Of a stretch of 64,000 bases of DNA, positions 41,482 through 50,859 are shown one piece after another. A program made the position numbers and the translations under genes. The DNA is taken from contig UQKO01000004.1 in assembly GCA_900541575.1 (NCBI GenBank), positions 36,529-100,528 on the forward strand, written 5' to 3'. A model generated the notes under the pieces. That model saw only the letters and a list, made by a program, of their open reading frames with translations. It did not search any database and was not told where the DNA came from. Numbering within the stretch: the first letter of the stretch is position 1; each line of letters begins with the position of its first letter. Source of the stretch: an uncultured Prevotella sp. Its GTDB lineage: Bacteria > Bacteroidota > Bacteroidia > Bacteroidales > Bacteroidaceae.

Positions 41482-44196
41482 TCAAGAATGGGCTGTGTAA
41501 GTGGTTGAATATCGTAGAGCCGTGAGACCTTTTACTTTTTCGCTAAAATCAGAGGCAAGCAGTAAGTGTTCTAATGAGAGGTGCATGCGATAGTTCCAAT
41601 ACTGATTAGGGTTGGAGGGTACGTTGATTTGCTCTCGTTCGGGATGTGGGCACCTAAGCGTGGGTGAAATGGCAAGCCAATCTTGTAAGGAAAGTAGGCA
41701 AAGCATTGATGGTGATTGGATATGCTGTGCAATTACTTCTTCGCATACTTCGGGCGAAGCTTGCAGAGGGGCTTTATCTGGATGGTGGAGTACTTGATTC
41801 CAAAAACGTTGTGTTGTGGATTGATTTTGTGTCCACCAAAGTCGCAGGGGTGGCATATCGTGTGTGGCAATAGTTGCTACGGAAAGGTAGGGGTTGTGGT
41901 TGAGAATGCCAAATTCTAAACCATATTCTTTGGGCATGCGCTGAATTTCAAGAGAAAGAATACTCAAACGCTCGAGTACACCCTTGACGGATGCGGGTAC
42001 CATGCCCAAATCTTCTGCGCAAGGAAGCATTCCATCACCGTCTATGGGATAGAGAGAGAGTTGAGGATTTTCATTGTCTCGATTTTGCGTAATGATAGGA
42101 ATCTTCTTCATGGCAGTTTCTGCCCAAAAGGCATTGTTGCGCTGGTAGAAGAAATGGTCGTGAAGTCGATTAAATGCTTCTTTCTCTGTGGCAGAAAGGT
42201 CTTGGAATCTATGTGTGCCTTGTGCCGAAACTCTTGGATGGAAGAGTTCTGGGTTGTCAGCGTCGCGCACGAAAAGGACTTCACAAACTAGGTCGAGCAA
42301 AGCCTGACGCGTTTTTCCTTCTGGTATGTTTTCTAGAATATAGCGTTGCGAACGGAATTTCTGCTTTAGTTCGTAGGCTTCGCCTTTATGGTTGAGATAT
42401 AGCTGTGCAAATTCGTTATTACCCGTAGTCTCTATGATTTCAGTTAAGCGATGATATGACAGCATTGGCGTGCAGAGCTGTTCTATGTCGAGAGGCAATC
42501 CCCAATCGTGGATTTCGCTAGCTGTATAGGGTAGGGCGGGGCGGAACTGTCCTAGTAGTCCATATATTTGGTTGAAAGGAACTTCCCATATTCTGAAAAA
42601 TCCCAATACATGGTCAATGCGGTATGCATCAAAGAATCGCTCCATGTGTTTTAAGCGCATACGCCACCATTGATAGTCATCCTTTGCCATTTCGTTCCAA
42701 TTGTAAGTAGGAAATCCCCAATTCTGTCCGTGAACTGCAAAATCATCGGGAGGAGCTCCTGCTTGTCCGTTGAAATGAAATAGCTGTCCGTCTGTCCAAG
42801 CAGGTACGCTATCTCGGCTGATTCCAATAGGAATATCTCCTTTGAGGATAATTCCTAGTTGACGTGCCTCTTCATGTACACGAGTCATCTGTTTGTCGAG
42901 CAAGAATTGTAGGTATTTGTAGAATGTGAGATTATTCTCTTGCTCGGGGTGATTCTTGAGGAAAACTGTTTCTTCTCGAGTGGCAGATGCCTGTTCTGGC
43001 CATGCACGAAAATCTGCTGAATGGTAGAGGTCTCGCAATGTGCAGAATTGGGCATAAGGAGAAAGCCAATGCGCATTGGCTTCGCAGAAATTTTTGAAGT
43101 CGGCCGATAAAATGGTGCGTTTTCCATAAGAGGAATGGTAAAGTCGTCGTGCAAATTCCATCTTCAGTTGGAAAGCGCCTTCATAGTCGAGTTCTGGCAA
43201 AGCATTTAGCGTCTTTGCCTTATTCTGAAACTCTTTATAAAATGGAACAGTGGTCCACTTTCTCGTATCAAGATAGATGGGGTGGAGGGCAAACACAGAA
43301 ATTCCATTGTAGGGATAGGAATCGTGCCAAGAGCCACTTCGTGTGGTATCATTGATTGGCAGAAGTTGTACGGCGGTGAGTTCACAGCTAGCTGCCCATC
43401 GAATAAAAGTGAGCAAGTCGCCAAAATCTCCCACTCCCATACTCTGTTCACTGCGTAACGAGAACACAGGAATCACACAACCAGCGCCTTTCCATAGGGG
43501 GTTGTCAATCTGTGGCGTCTCATCTTGACGTACGATGGAGGCGCGTTCGGTGTGTGATGTGGGAGGTATGGAGCGATTATTGCCCTCTTCCCATATCACA
43601 TGCTTGGAGTCGAAGGTGTCTACGAGAAGATATTTATATTCAAATCCTTGTTCAAAATCTTTTCTAGACAAGGCGGTAGTCCATTCATACGTACCCGTAC
43701 GATTGAGTGGAATAGCTTTCTCCACGTTCCAATTGCCTAGAGAATGACAACTTCCTACTACTGCCCATTTGAAGCCCTTACGTGGCGGTCGTGTATGTAA
43801 AATGAGCAGAGCGGCCGACGAAAGTAGTTCCATATGAAGTTTCTCACCTCCACGAGGTTGCATGATGCATTTTGCAAAAGCAGCTTTGTGATAGATAGAG
43901 TCTAAAGCGTAATTGGTCCATGCGTCAATGAAACATACATCCGAACGATGTTGAAACTGAAAGAATCGCCAATCGTTCTTCTCAATGCGCACAGACTGTC
44001 CACGATTATCTATGATTTGGTAGGCATGTCGGATGTGCCGACAATCATCGGGAACCTCGATTATGACCGACCATTCATAACCATTGGTGCTATGCATAGG
44101 TGAAAAGATCATGGGCAGATCATCAATGGAATAGACTAACTCTGGGCGTTCGCCATTATGAGTATGGTATGTTAGGGAGAAAGAAAGTGTTTTCAT
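41482..44196 (-). CDS. malQ: 4-alpha-glucanotransferase with two starch-binding domains
   Basis: A GH77 amylomaltase of 904 aa. The N-terminal part (about residues 1-265) holds two CBM20-type starch-binding domains (GYEWSVIIEVPDDCRHIRHA; KWAVVGSCHSLGNWNVEKAI). The GH77 domain starts at VIPVFSLRSEQSMGVGDFGD. Catalytic segments are YRIDHVLGFFRIWEVP (nucleophile Asp), CAEDLGMVPASVKGVL (acid/base Glu region) and TIATHDMPPLRLWW. The layout is that of large Bacteroidetes and plant DPE2-like disproportionating enzymes. It transfers maltosyl/glucosyl groups between alpha-1,4-glucans, presumably in cytoplasmic glycogen or maltodextrin metabolism. Confidence 0.95.
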   Translation of the reverse strand: MKTLSFSLTYHTHNGERPELVYSIDDLPMIFSPMHSTNGYEWSVIIEVPDDCRHIRHAYQIIDNRGQSVRIEKNDWRFFQFQHRSDVCFIDAWTNYALDSIYHKAAFAKCIMQPRGGEKLHMELLSSAALLILHTRPPRKGFKWAVVGSCHSLGNWNVEKAIPLNRTGTYEWTTALSRKDFEQGFEYKYLLVDTFDSKHVIWEEGNNRSIPPTSHTERASIVRQDETPQIDNPLWKGAGCVIPVFSLRSEQSMGVGDFGDLLTFIRWAASCELTAVQLLPINDTTRSGSWHDSYPYNGISVFALHPIYLDTRKWTTVPFYKEFQNKAKTLNALPELDYEGAFQLKMEFARRLYHSSYGKRTILSADFKNFCEANAHWLSPYAQFCTLRDLYHSADFRAWPEQASATREETVFLKNHPEQENNLTFYKYLQFLLDKQMTRVHEEARQLGIILKGDIPIGISRDSVPAWTDGQLFHFNGQAGAPPDDFAVHGQNWGFPTYNWNEMAKDDYQWWRMRLKHMERFFDAYRIDHVLGFFRIWEVPFNQIYGLLGQFRPALPYTASEIHDWGLPLDIEQLCTPMLSYHRLTEIIETTGNNEFAQLYLNHKGEAYELKQKFRSQRYILENIPEGKTRQALLDLVCEVLFVRDADNPELFHPRVSAQGTHRFQDLSATEKEAFNRLHDHFFYQRNNAFWAETAMKKIPIITQNRDNENPQLSLYPIDGDGMLPCAEDLGMVPASVKGVLERLSILSLEIQRMPKEYGLEFGILNHNPYLSVATIATHDMPPLRLWWTQNQSTTQRFWNQVLHHPDKAPLQASPEVCEEVIAQHIQSPSMLCLLSLQDWLAISPTLRCPHPEREQINVPSNPNQYWNYRMHLSLEHLLLASDFSEKVKGLTALRYSTTYTAHS

Positions 44197-44364
44197 GTAG
44201 AAGAATGGTTGAAAAGAATTGTAAACTCTTGGTCTTATTATCTCGGAATCTATATGGTATAAGCCTATATGAGCGGTAAACTTATAAATAAAAAATGAAA
44301 TAAGCGCAAGCTCTTCTCTGAAATTTGAAAAAATAGAATAATCTGCAAAAAAGTGAAGAAAACG

Positions 44365-44396
44365 TTTGGAGCAACGCAGAGATGATTGTATATTTG
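44365..44396 (+). promoter_or_regulatory. Promoter of the 6S-like RNA
   Basis: TTTG (44365-44368), a 20-bp spacer and TATATTTG (44389-44396): a full match to the Bacteroidetes consensus, with no ORF behind it. Transcription should begin near 44403. Confidence 0.8.
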
Positions 44397-44402
44397 CAAC
44401 AT

Positions 44403-44581
44403 CATTTAGGCTGTACCGGTTAGATTGGGATACTCATCAATAATAATCTGAACACCGAGTCAACCAGTCCTTCAATGGCGTGCCGATATGCGCTTGTCGT
44501 AGGGTCGGATTACAGAGATGGGCTGGAGCTCAAATCTTATTTTACTCGGAGTTTCATCACATCACTGGTACAGCCATTTTT
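44403..44581 (+). ncRNA. Structured non-coding RNA, 6S RNA-like
   Basis: A unit of about 178 nt with a strong promoter, a 9-bp closing stem GGCUGUACC/GGUACAGCC (44409-44417 with 44567-44575) and U-rich exit AUUUUU. Inside is a large asymmetric bubble (33 nt on the 5' side, 13 nt on the 3' side). Then stems CCGAGU/ACUCGG (44455-44460 with 44544-44549) extended by AAC/GUU, and CCAGUCC/GGGCUGG (44464-44470 with 44520-44526). Closing stem, bubble, long terminal stem is the 6S RNA plan, and size is right. The sequence itself I cannot match from memory, so other structured RNAs remain possible. Confidence 0.55.
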
Positions 44582-44584
44582 ATG

Positions 44585-44697
44585 ATTACGCGGATATGCT
44601 AAGCAAAATGCACGCGAATGAGATTTATATCTATAAATGTAGGTCTTTGACGATTGCATGATTCTTCTCGGTAAAGAAGCTTGCACATCCGCGTAAT
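44585..44697. repeat. 113-bp element with 11-bp perfect terminal inverted repeats
   Basis: ATTACGCGGAT (44585-44595) and ATCCGCGTAAT (44687-44697) are exact reverse complements, and similarity continues inward (ATGC-AAGC). It begins 3 bp after the 6S-like RNA terminator. It could be a MITE, a second structured RNA or a stabilising hairpin. From 44698 to 44881 I see nothing but AT-rich leader of nadE. Confidence 0.55.
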
Positions 44698-44881
44698 TTC
44701 ATTAAACCAACATACACCTATATATTATATACTAAATCCGAAATTAAGATGAGTATTCCCAATCACATGCCCGCGAGATAAGGAAACGACTTTCTTTAGA
44801 GAAAACTTAAATTATATATATAATAAGGAGACTTATAAAACTTTCAAAATCAAAAAATGGCGAATAGCCTGTATACAATAT

Positions 44882-46843
44882 ATGCAAAATGGATTTATTA
44901 AGGTAGCTGCCGCAGTGCCCACCGTCAGAGTGGCCGATTGTGCTTTTAATGTGCAGCATATAGAAAATATGATGGCGCAGGCCGATGGACAAGGTATTGA
45001 AATAATCTGTTTCCCCGAACTCGCTATCACAGCTTATACATGTCAAGATCTCTTCTCGCAGCAACTCCTACTTGATGAGGCGGAATCCTCGCTGCTAAAA
45101 TTGATAGAATTTAGTCGTAATCTGAACGTGACGGCGCTAGTGGGAGTGCCCATTGCATACAATAGTATGCTCTTTAATTGTGCCGCCGTGATACAACGAG
45201 GTAAAATTCATGGCCTTGTTCCGAAAACGTACTTGCCTAACTATAAGGAGTTTTATGAAAAACGTTGGTTTACATCATCTGAGGCGCTTGGTGAAGGAGC
45301 TGAGCTTCGATTCTGTGGACAAACGGTTCCTATGAGCAAGAATCTTTTGTTTCAATCGTCACATTGTACTTTCGGTGTTGAAATTTGTGAAGATCTCTGG
45401 GCTCCCGCTCCTCCTAGTAATTATCTGGCTCTTGCAGGTGCCGACTTGATATTCAATCTGAGTGCCAGTAATGAACTTATAGGAAAGGCTGGCTATCTGA
45501 AGAACCTTATTCTTAATCAGAGTGCGCGCCTGCTTGCGGGATATGTATATGCAGGAAGCGGCTATGGCGAAAGTACGCAGGATCTTGTATATAGCGGACG
45601 TGCTTTTATTGCGGAGAATGGTGGTCTGCTAGCCGAAGGTGAACGTTTTGCTATGAAAGAACAACTTATTAGTAGTGAAATAGATGTGGATCGCCTGCGT
45701 GCAGAACGTCGACTTAATACGTCCTTTGCTGGGGCAATTAAGATTGAACGTGTGCCTTTGATGCGCGTCGTTGACCTTGAGGCATACACTAGTAATGTTC
45801 CCTTTACGCTAACACGCCCTATTGATGCTCATCCTTTTGTGCCAGAAGGTGAGGCGTTAGACGAGCGCTGTGAGGAAATTGTATGCATGCAAAGTGAAGC
45901 TTTGGCACGTCGTATCGAACATACGCATGCTAAAACGGTGGTGATAGGCATTAGTGGTGGATTAGACTCCACGCTTGCTTTGCTCGTAGCTGTGCATGCT
46001 TTTGATCGTTTGCAGCGTGACAGAAGAGGTATCGTAGGTATTACAATGCCTGGCTTTGGCACAACAGATCGCACCTATACCAATGCTACAAACTTGATGA
46101 AAGAATTGGGGGTGACAATTCGCGAAATTAGCATAGCGCCCGCCGTGACTCAGCATTTTAAAGATTTAGGTCACGATATCAATGTACGCGACCTTACTTA
46201 CGAGAACTCACAAGCACGAGAGCGTACACAAATATTAATGGATGCAGCTGGTCAGATGGGTGGCTTTGTTGTGGGTACGGGTGATTTGAGTGAACTCGCT
46301 CTCGGTTGGGCTACTTATAATGGCGACCACATGAGTATGTATGGAGTGAATGCTTCTATTCCCAAAACGTTAGTGAAGCATCTTGTGGCATGGGCTGCTC
46401 GTAACATGGCCGATGAGGCTAGTCGCGAAACTTTGCTCGACATAGTGGCTACTCCCATTAGTCCAGAACTAATCCCTGCCGATGAAAATGGGAATATAAA
46501 GCAAGTGACGGAGGATCTTGTAGGCCCTTACGAACTTCATGATTTCTTCCTCTATTATACGCTTCGTTTTGGCTTTAGTCCGCAAAAGATATACTATCTG
46601 GCATGTAGGGCTTTTGATGGTACATCTAATGGAACGGCGTTTGCTAAAGAAATTATATTGAAATGGCTACGTGTATTCTTCCGTCGATTCTTTACACAAC
46701 AATTTAAGCGCTCGTGTCTGCCCGATGGTCCTAAGGTCGGTAGTTGCTCGCTCAGCCCGCGTGGCGATTGGCGTATGCCTTCCGATGCAAGTTCGGAAGC
46801 ATGGCTCGCCGATTTAAACGTGGACGATGAATCTCAAATTTAA
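44882..46843 (+). CDS. nadE: Glutamine-dependent NAD+ synthase
   Basis: A 653-aa two-domain enzyme that amidates deamido-NAD+ to NAD+. The N-terminal carbon-nitrogen hydrolase domain (about residues 1-270) releases ammonia from glutamine; its Glu-Lys-Cys triad is visible in CFPELAITAY, VPKTYLPNYKEFYEKR and FGVEICEDLW. The C-terminal synthetase domain has the P-loop VIGISGGLDSTLALLVAV, TMPGFGTTDRTY and GTGDLSELALGWATYNGD. The length is that of the large glutaminase-fused form. The BatD-like gene starts 19 bp downstream. Confidence 0.97.
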   Translation: MQNGFIKVAAAVPTVRVADCAFNVQHIENMMAQADGQGIEIICFPELAITAYTCQDLFSQQLLLDEAESSLLKLIEFSRNLNVTALVGVPIAYNSMLFNCAAVIQRGKIHGLVPKTYLPNYKEFYEKRWFTSSEALGEGAELRFCGQTVPMSKNLLFQSSHCTFGVEICEDLWAPAPPSNYLALAGADLIFNLSASNELIGKAGYLKNLILNQSARLLAGYVYAGSGYGESTQDLVYSGRAFIAENGGLLAEGERFAMKEQLISSEIDVDRLRAERRLNTSFAGAIKIERVPLMRVVDLEAYTSNVPFTLTRPIDAHPFVPEGEALDERCEEIVCMQSEALARRIEHTHAKTVVIGISGGLDSTLALLVAVHAFDRLQRDRRGIVGITMPGFGTTDRTYTNATNLMKELGVTIREISIAPAVTQHFKDLGHDINVRDLTYENSQARERTQILMDAAGQMGGFVVGTGDLSELALGWATYNGDHMSMYGVNASIPKTLVKHLVAWAARNMADEASRETLLDIVATPISPELIPADENGNIKQVTEDLVGPYELHDFFLYYTLRFGFSPQKIYYLACRAFDGTSNGTAFAKEIILKWLRVFFRRFFTQQFKRSCLPDGPKVGSCSLSPRGDWRMPSDASSEAWLADLNVDDESQI

Positions 46844-46862
46844 TTTAGTGTTACATTGGATT

Positions 46863-47390
46863 ATGAGAAAGGCTTTATTCATTCTGTTGTTGCTCATCAG
46901 TCTGCCTCTTAGTGCAGCTGAAAAGGAAACGCTCTTTGCACGTATTATGCCCGATCGAGAACAAGTCTATGCTGGTGATAGTATGTTAGTGAGTGTAGTG
47001 CTCTATTCATCTGCTCCCATAGCGAAAGCTGAATGTCTGACAAATTTCTCGGTAAAAGGTAAGTGTACGCTTCGTAAACTGGATATCAATCGCGATGCAA
47101 CGGCAGGACGTACTCGCTATGAGGGACTTATTTATTATACTTTGGTGTGGAATCAATATGTTTTTGCTCCTCAAAAGGCGGGTGACTATACAATCCCAGT
47201 ACAAAAATTTAAGGCAACTTTACATAAGATTGTCCGTGTGCCCGACATCTTTGATCAAATGATGGGTGCTCAGCCTGAATACCGCGAAATAAAACTTCAA
47301 GGTGAGAGCAAGTCATTTACAATTCATGTGACTAATCGTCCTTTACGCTCAACACGGGAAATGATGCAAGGTGGCGCAGGTGTGCTTTGA
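46863..47390 (+). CDS. BatD-like secreted protein, short
   Basis: A 175-aa exported protein with a signal peptide (MRKALFILLLLISLPLSAAE). The mature chain has the N-terminal beta-domain pattern of BatD (ARIMPDREQVYAGDSMLVSV, CLTNFSVKGKCTLRKLDINR, YEGLIYYTLVWNQYVFAPQK, GDYTIPVQKFKATL). Full BatD is over 500 aa with a C-terminal membrane helix; only one domain is present here and no helix, so this is a single-domain relative or a natural truncation. The upstream in-frame ATG at 46827 overlaps nadE and would spoil the signal peptide. It has no Bat operon around it. Confidence 0.78.
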   Translation: MRKALFILLLLISLPLSAAEKETLFARIMPDREQVYAGDSMLVSVVLYSSAPIAKAECLTNFSVKGKCTLRKLDINRDATAGRTRYEGLIYYTLVWNQYVFAPQKAGDYTIPVQKFKATLHKIVRVPDIFDQMMGAQPEYREIKLQGESKSFTIHVTNRPLRSTREMMQGGAGVL

Positions 47391-47534
47391 CTTTTATGTT
47401 GACGAATAAATCCGGATGACGTGGTAAAGAATAGGTGCTTTTGTGTATCATCGACGTGAAAACTATTCCCTAAATCATTTCTTTGTTAACTCTCATCCCA
47501 TTAAATAAGTATTTATATTTGCATCGACACCCTT

Positions 47535-47602
47535 AAAATCCCCTACCATTCCTCTTTTACATGTTAAAAGATAGCAAGGTAGCGGGATTTTTTCTTTTTT
47601 GC
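47535..47602 (+). terminator. Terminator after the BatD-like gene
   Basis: AAAATCCC-TACC pairs with GGTA-GGGATTTTTT (47535-47547 with 47578-47592) around an inner TTTTA/TAAAA stem, followed by a T-rich tract. It is 145 bp past the stop codon. Confidence 0.65.
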
Positions 47603-47627
47603 GCATACACCCTATGTCTGCATGTTG

Positions 47628-47635
47628 TATTTTTG
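47628..47635 (+). promoter_or_regulatory. htrA -7 element
   Basis: TATTTTTG matches TAnnTTTG, 102 bp upstream of the htrA ATG at 47738. A TTTG is present 26 bp upstream, slightly too far for a standard -33. Confidence 0.5.
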
Positions 47636-47737
47636 CAGCGTTGGACAAAAAAGCAATAAAATGTTAGTCAACAATATAATATAGCATGCTTTTTGCTATT
47701 CTATTGGAAACAAAGAATTCTAAACTATATATTTGCT

Positions 47738-49210
47738 ATGACATGTAAATATCTTCCCTTATGGGCATTGGCCCTCACGTTAGGTTTGCAGTCGCCCGCG
47801 GTGGCTGCCACAGCAGTACCCTCAAATCCTGTAGATTTGACTTATGCTGCCGAAAACGCTGTGAATTCAGTGGTTTATATTAAAGTGACAACAAACGGGA
47901 AAACGCAAACAATCCAATATAATGGTGGTGGATCGCCATTCGACTTCGACGATTTCTTCGGTGATTTCTTTGGACGTGGAAATAGTGGTTCGCAGCAACG
48001 CCAAATTCAAACTCCGAAGCGTTCGGGTGCTGGATCTGGTGTGATTCTCACCTCTGATGGTTATATCGTTACGAATAACCACGTGGTGGAGGATGCAGAC
48101 GAAATGACCGTAAAGCTTAATGATAATCGTGAATTTAAAGCCCGCATTATCGGTACGGATAAATCAACCGATTTGGCTTTGATAAAGATTGAGGCCACTG
48201 GATTACAAGCCATTAAAGTGGGCAATTCCGATAATCTGAAACTCGGTGAATGGGTGCTTGCTATCGGCAATCCTTTTAGTCTGACTTCCACGGTGACGGC
48301 AGGTATTGTCAGTGCAAAAGCACGTTCGCTTAATGCCACTCCTGGTAGCATAGATAGTTTTATTCAGACAGATGCTGCTATTAATCCTGGTAACTCAGGT
48401 GGTGCTCTAGTGAATGCAAAGGGAGAACTTGTGGGTATTAATGCAATGCTTTACTCACAAACGGGCTCTTTCTCAGGCTATGGTTTCGCTATTCCTACGG
48501 CCATTATGAATAAAGTAGTCGACGACTTGAAGAAGTATGGCACCGTGCAACGTGCCCTGTTGGGTATCTCTGGCATGGATGTAAGTTCTTATATTGATTC
48601 TCAAAAAGAGAAAGGCAAGGATATTGACTTTGGTACAGTTAATGGTATCTACGTGGCAGAAGTGAGCGCTGATGGCGCTGCTGCCGAAGGTGGTCTTAAA
48701 GAGGGTGATGTTCTGACAACCATTGATGGTAAAAACATTGAGAAATTTGGCGAATTACAAGAAATTCTTACCAATCATCGTCCGGGAGATAAAGTAAACG
48801 TTACCTACATTCGTGATAAGAAAAAGCATAATGCTACACTGACGTTGCGAAACATCCAGGGAACCACTTCTGCCGTGCAGAATCTTGATACAGATGCTAT
48901 GGGCGCAGCCCTTCGTCCGCTCACGCAGCAAGAAATGAAAGAACTTAACTTGCCTTATGGCTTGATGATTTCAGCTTTGCGTGATGGCAAGTTGAAGGAG
49001 GCAGGACTGAGCAAGGGACTGATAATTATGAAGATCAACGATAGAGAAATGCGAACCACGACCGACTTTGATGAAGCTGTAAAAGCAGCTAATCTAAGTA
49101 GTGATCGTGTGCTTTGGATTCGAGCAAAAACTCAGACAGGAATCAATAAAAGTTTTGCTGTAGAACTCGCTGAAGCTAAACAATCGGCTAAGAAAAATTC
49201 GAAGAAGTAA
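47738..49210 (+). CDS. htrA: Do-family serine endopeptidase (HtrA/DegP)
   Basis: A 490-aa periplasmic protease/chaperone for misfolded envelope proteins. Signal peptide: MTCKYLPLWALALTLGLQSP then AVA. The chymotrypsin-like domain has the His in GYIVTNNHVVEDADE, Asp in DKSTDLALIKIEA and Ser in AAINPGNSGGALVNAKGE. It is followed by a PDZ domain (about residues 285-375: VNGIYVAEVSADGAAAEGGL) and a second, more divergent one to the end. The 505-aa frame from 47693 starts with ATG too, but adds 15 residues before the signal peptide; 47738 is preferred. It stands alone. Confidence 0.94.
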   Translation: MTCKYLPLWALALTLGLQSPAVAATAVPSNPVDLTYAAENAVNSVVYIKVTTNGKTQTIQYNGGGSPFDFDDFFGDFFGRGNSGSQQRQIQTPKRSGAGSGVILTSDGYIVTNNHVVEDADEMTVKLNDNREFKARIIGTDKSTDLALIKIEATGLQAIKVGNSDNLKLGEWVLAIGNPFSLTSTVTAGIVSAKARSLNATPGSIDSFIQTDAAINPGNSGGALVNAKGELVGINAMLYSQTGSFSGYGFAIPTAIMNKVVDDLKKYGTVQRALLGISGMDVSSYIDSQKEKGKDIDFGTVNGIYVAEVSADGAAAEGGLKEGDVLTTIDGKNIEKFGELQEILTNHRPGDKVNVTYIRDKKKHNATLTLRNIQGTTSAVQNLDTDAMGAALRPLTQQEMKELNLPYGLMISALRDGKLKEAGLSKGLIIMKINDREMRTTTDFDEAVKAANLSSDRVLWIRAKTQTGINKSFAVELAEAKQSAKKNSKK

Positions 49211-49235
49211 TTCTCAAGAATTTGCTTATTAATAT

Positions 49236-49291
49236 TGGCTAGCAACTTGATAGAACAAAAAGTTCTGAAGGTTGCTAGCCATTATTTTTTT
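49236..49291 (+). terminator. htrA terminator
   Basis: GGCTAGCAAC/GTTGCTAGCC (49237-49246 with 49271-49280) plus an inner AGAAC/GTTCT stem, then ATTATTTTTTT. Confidence 0.85.
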
Positions 49292-49354
49292 GTTTTATAT
49301 GAAGCATAAGTTCGTTTTTTTTATGAAATCCTTTTATTACCCATAAAAAAAACA

Positions 49355-49362
49355 TACTTTTG
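49355..49362 (+). promoter_or_regulatory. galE -7 element
   Basis: TACTTTTG matches TAnnTTTG, with a TTTT 19 bp upstream as a partial -33. The leader to galE is about 110 nt and contains a CCTCAA-TATG-TTGAGG hairpin. Confidence 0.6.
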
Positions 49363-49478
49363 CACAACGGAAGACGCGAACTGAGAGGTATTGCCTCAAT
49401 ATGTTGAGGAAGTAAATATCACGTGCTAAGCGTTATTAAGAAGTAAAACGAAACTCATTATTACAATTCATAGAAATT

Positions 49479-50519
49479 ATGAAAAAGACCATCTTAGTTA
49501 CTGGTGGTACCGGTTTTATCGGTTCTCACACCACCGTAGAACTGCAGAATGCAGGCTACAATGTCGTAATTATTGACAATTTGTCAAACTCTAAGGCAGA
49601 TGTTGTTGACGGTATCGAGAAGATTACCGGCATCCGTCCTGCTTTTGAACAGGTAGACTGCTGTGACCTGCCCGCTTTGGAAGGTGTGTTCCAAAAATAC
49701 CCAGACATCACAGGTATTATTCACTTTGCTGCTTCAAAGGCTGTGGGTGAAAGTGTGCAGAAACCATTGAAGTACTATGAAAACAATTTGCTCTCGCTCA
49801 TCAATCTGCTTAAGCTCATGCCCAAGTATGATGTGAAGGGTATTATTTTCTCTTCTTCATGCACCGTATATGGCCAGCCTGATCCAGAAAATCTGCCTGT
49901 GACAGAAAAAGCTCCTATAAAGAAGGCTGAAAGCCCCTATGGTAATACGAAGCAGATCAACGAAGAAATTATCCAAGACTATGTACACAGTGGTGCAAAT
50001 ATCAGTGCGATTATCCTTCGTTATTTCAATCCTATCGGTTCTCATCCCACGGGAATAATCGGAGAAATGCCTAATGGTGTGCCCGCTAATCTTATTCCTT
50101 ATCTTACTCAAACCGCTATGGGTATCCGTCCTTGCTTGAAGGTATTTGGCGACGACTATGATACTCCCGATGGATCTTGTATCCGCGACTATATCTATGT
50201 GCTCGATTTGGCTAAGGCTCATGTGGCTGCTATGGCACGTATTGTAGAGGGTAAGAATACGGATCCTGTAGAAATTTACAATGTAGGTACAGGTCATGGT
50301 GTGAGCGTGCTTGAATTGATTCATACTTTTGAAAAGTGCACAGGCGTGAAGCTCAACTACGAAATTGCTCCTCGTCGTGAAGGCGATATTGAAAAAGTGT
50401 GGGGCAATGTAGACAAGGCTAACAAGGTGCTTGGTTGGAAGGCTGTTCATACATTGGAAGAAGCTCTTACTTCTGCCTGGAATTGGCAGCAGAAGCTTCG
50501 CGAACGTGGCATTATGTAA
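49479..50519 (+). CDS. galE: UDP-glucose 4-epimerase
   Basis: A 346-aa short-chain dehydrogenase-type epimerase that interconverts UDP-glucose and UDP-galactose. It has the NAD-binding GGTGFIGSHTTVELQNAGYN at the N-terminus, the catalytic Tyr/Lys in ESPYGNTKQINEEI (YxxxK), the catalytic Ser in FSSSCTVYGQP, and DYIYVLDLAKAHV. The length is standard. It feeds glycan and capsule synthesis. It has its own promoter and terminator. Specificity for N-acetylated sugars is not excluded. Confidence 0.94.
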   Translation: MKKTILVTGGTGFIGSHTTVELQNAGYNVVIIDNLSNSKADVVDGIEKITGIRPAFEQVDCCDLPALEGVFQKYPDITGIIHFAASKAVGESVQKPLKYYENNLLSLINLLKLMPKYDVKGIIFSSSCTVYGQPDPENLPVTEKAPIKKAESPYGNTKQINEEIIQDYVHSGANISAIILRYFNPIGSHPTGIIGEMPNGVPANLIPYLTQTAMGIRPCLKVFGDDYDTPDGSCIRDYIYVLDLAKAHVAAMARIVEGKNTDPVEIYNVGTGHGVSVLELIHTFEKCTGVKLNYEIAPRREGDIEKVWGNVDKANKVLGWKAVHTLEEALTSAWNWQQKLRERGIM

Positions 50520-50637
50520 GCCAAAGTCTGCGTTTAAAAGATACAGTAAATATGCGTCTTAATCTAGTCTCTTTTGAATAGAGATAGGTGAGGAGTGTGT
50601 TTAATGCAGTAAGAGCAGACAATAAAATCTTTTCAAT

Positions 50638-50700
50638 AAAGGTCGTTAATGATTTTGTGAGTGTACACCAATACAGCAAAGTCTTAACGACCTCTTTTAT
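50638..50700 (+). terminator. galE terminator
   Basis: AGGTCGTTAA pairs with TTAACGACCT (about 50640-50649 with 50684-50693), continuing inward with GA-TTTG/CAAA-TC, and is followed by CTTTT. The remainder of 50520-50859 shows nothing else recognisable. Confidence 0.75.
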
Positions 50701-50859
50701 AAGATGTAGAGAGTGTCGGTTTGATCGTTCTTTTTGAAACAGGGCTATGTATATAGTGGGTGTGCAGAAAATGAAACTCCATTTCGCTTAATATAAGCTC
50801 TTGTACATACGCATTTCTCTCATCGCTATGTTTTATACTTAAAATAGACAAATCATATC

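Noticed and set aside
41195..41500. Plus-strand 101-aa ORF (opens MNDESLGGERWKDG)
   Set aside because: Same repeat-derived frame as at 5578-5784; overlaps the end of malQ and has no independent support.
44403..44581. tRNA or tmRNA
   Set aside because: No cloverleaf or CCA-type acceptor, and no tag-peptide frame; the topology fits 6S RNA better.
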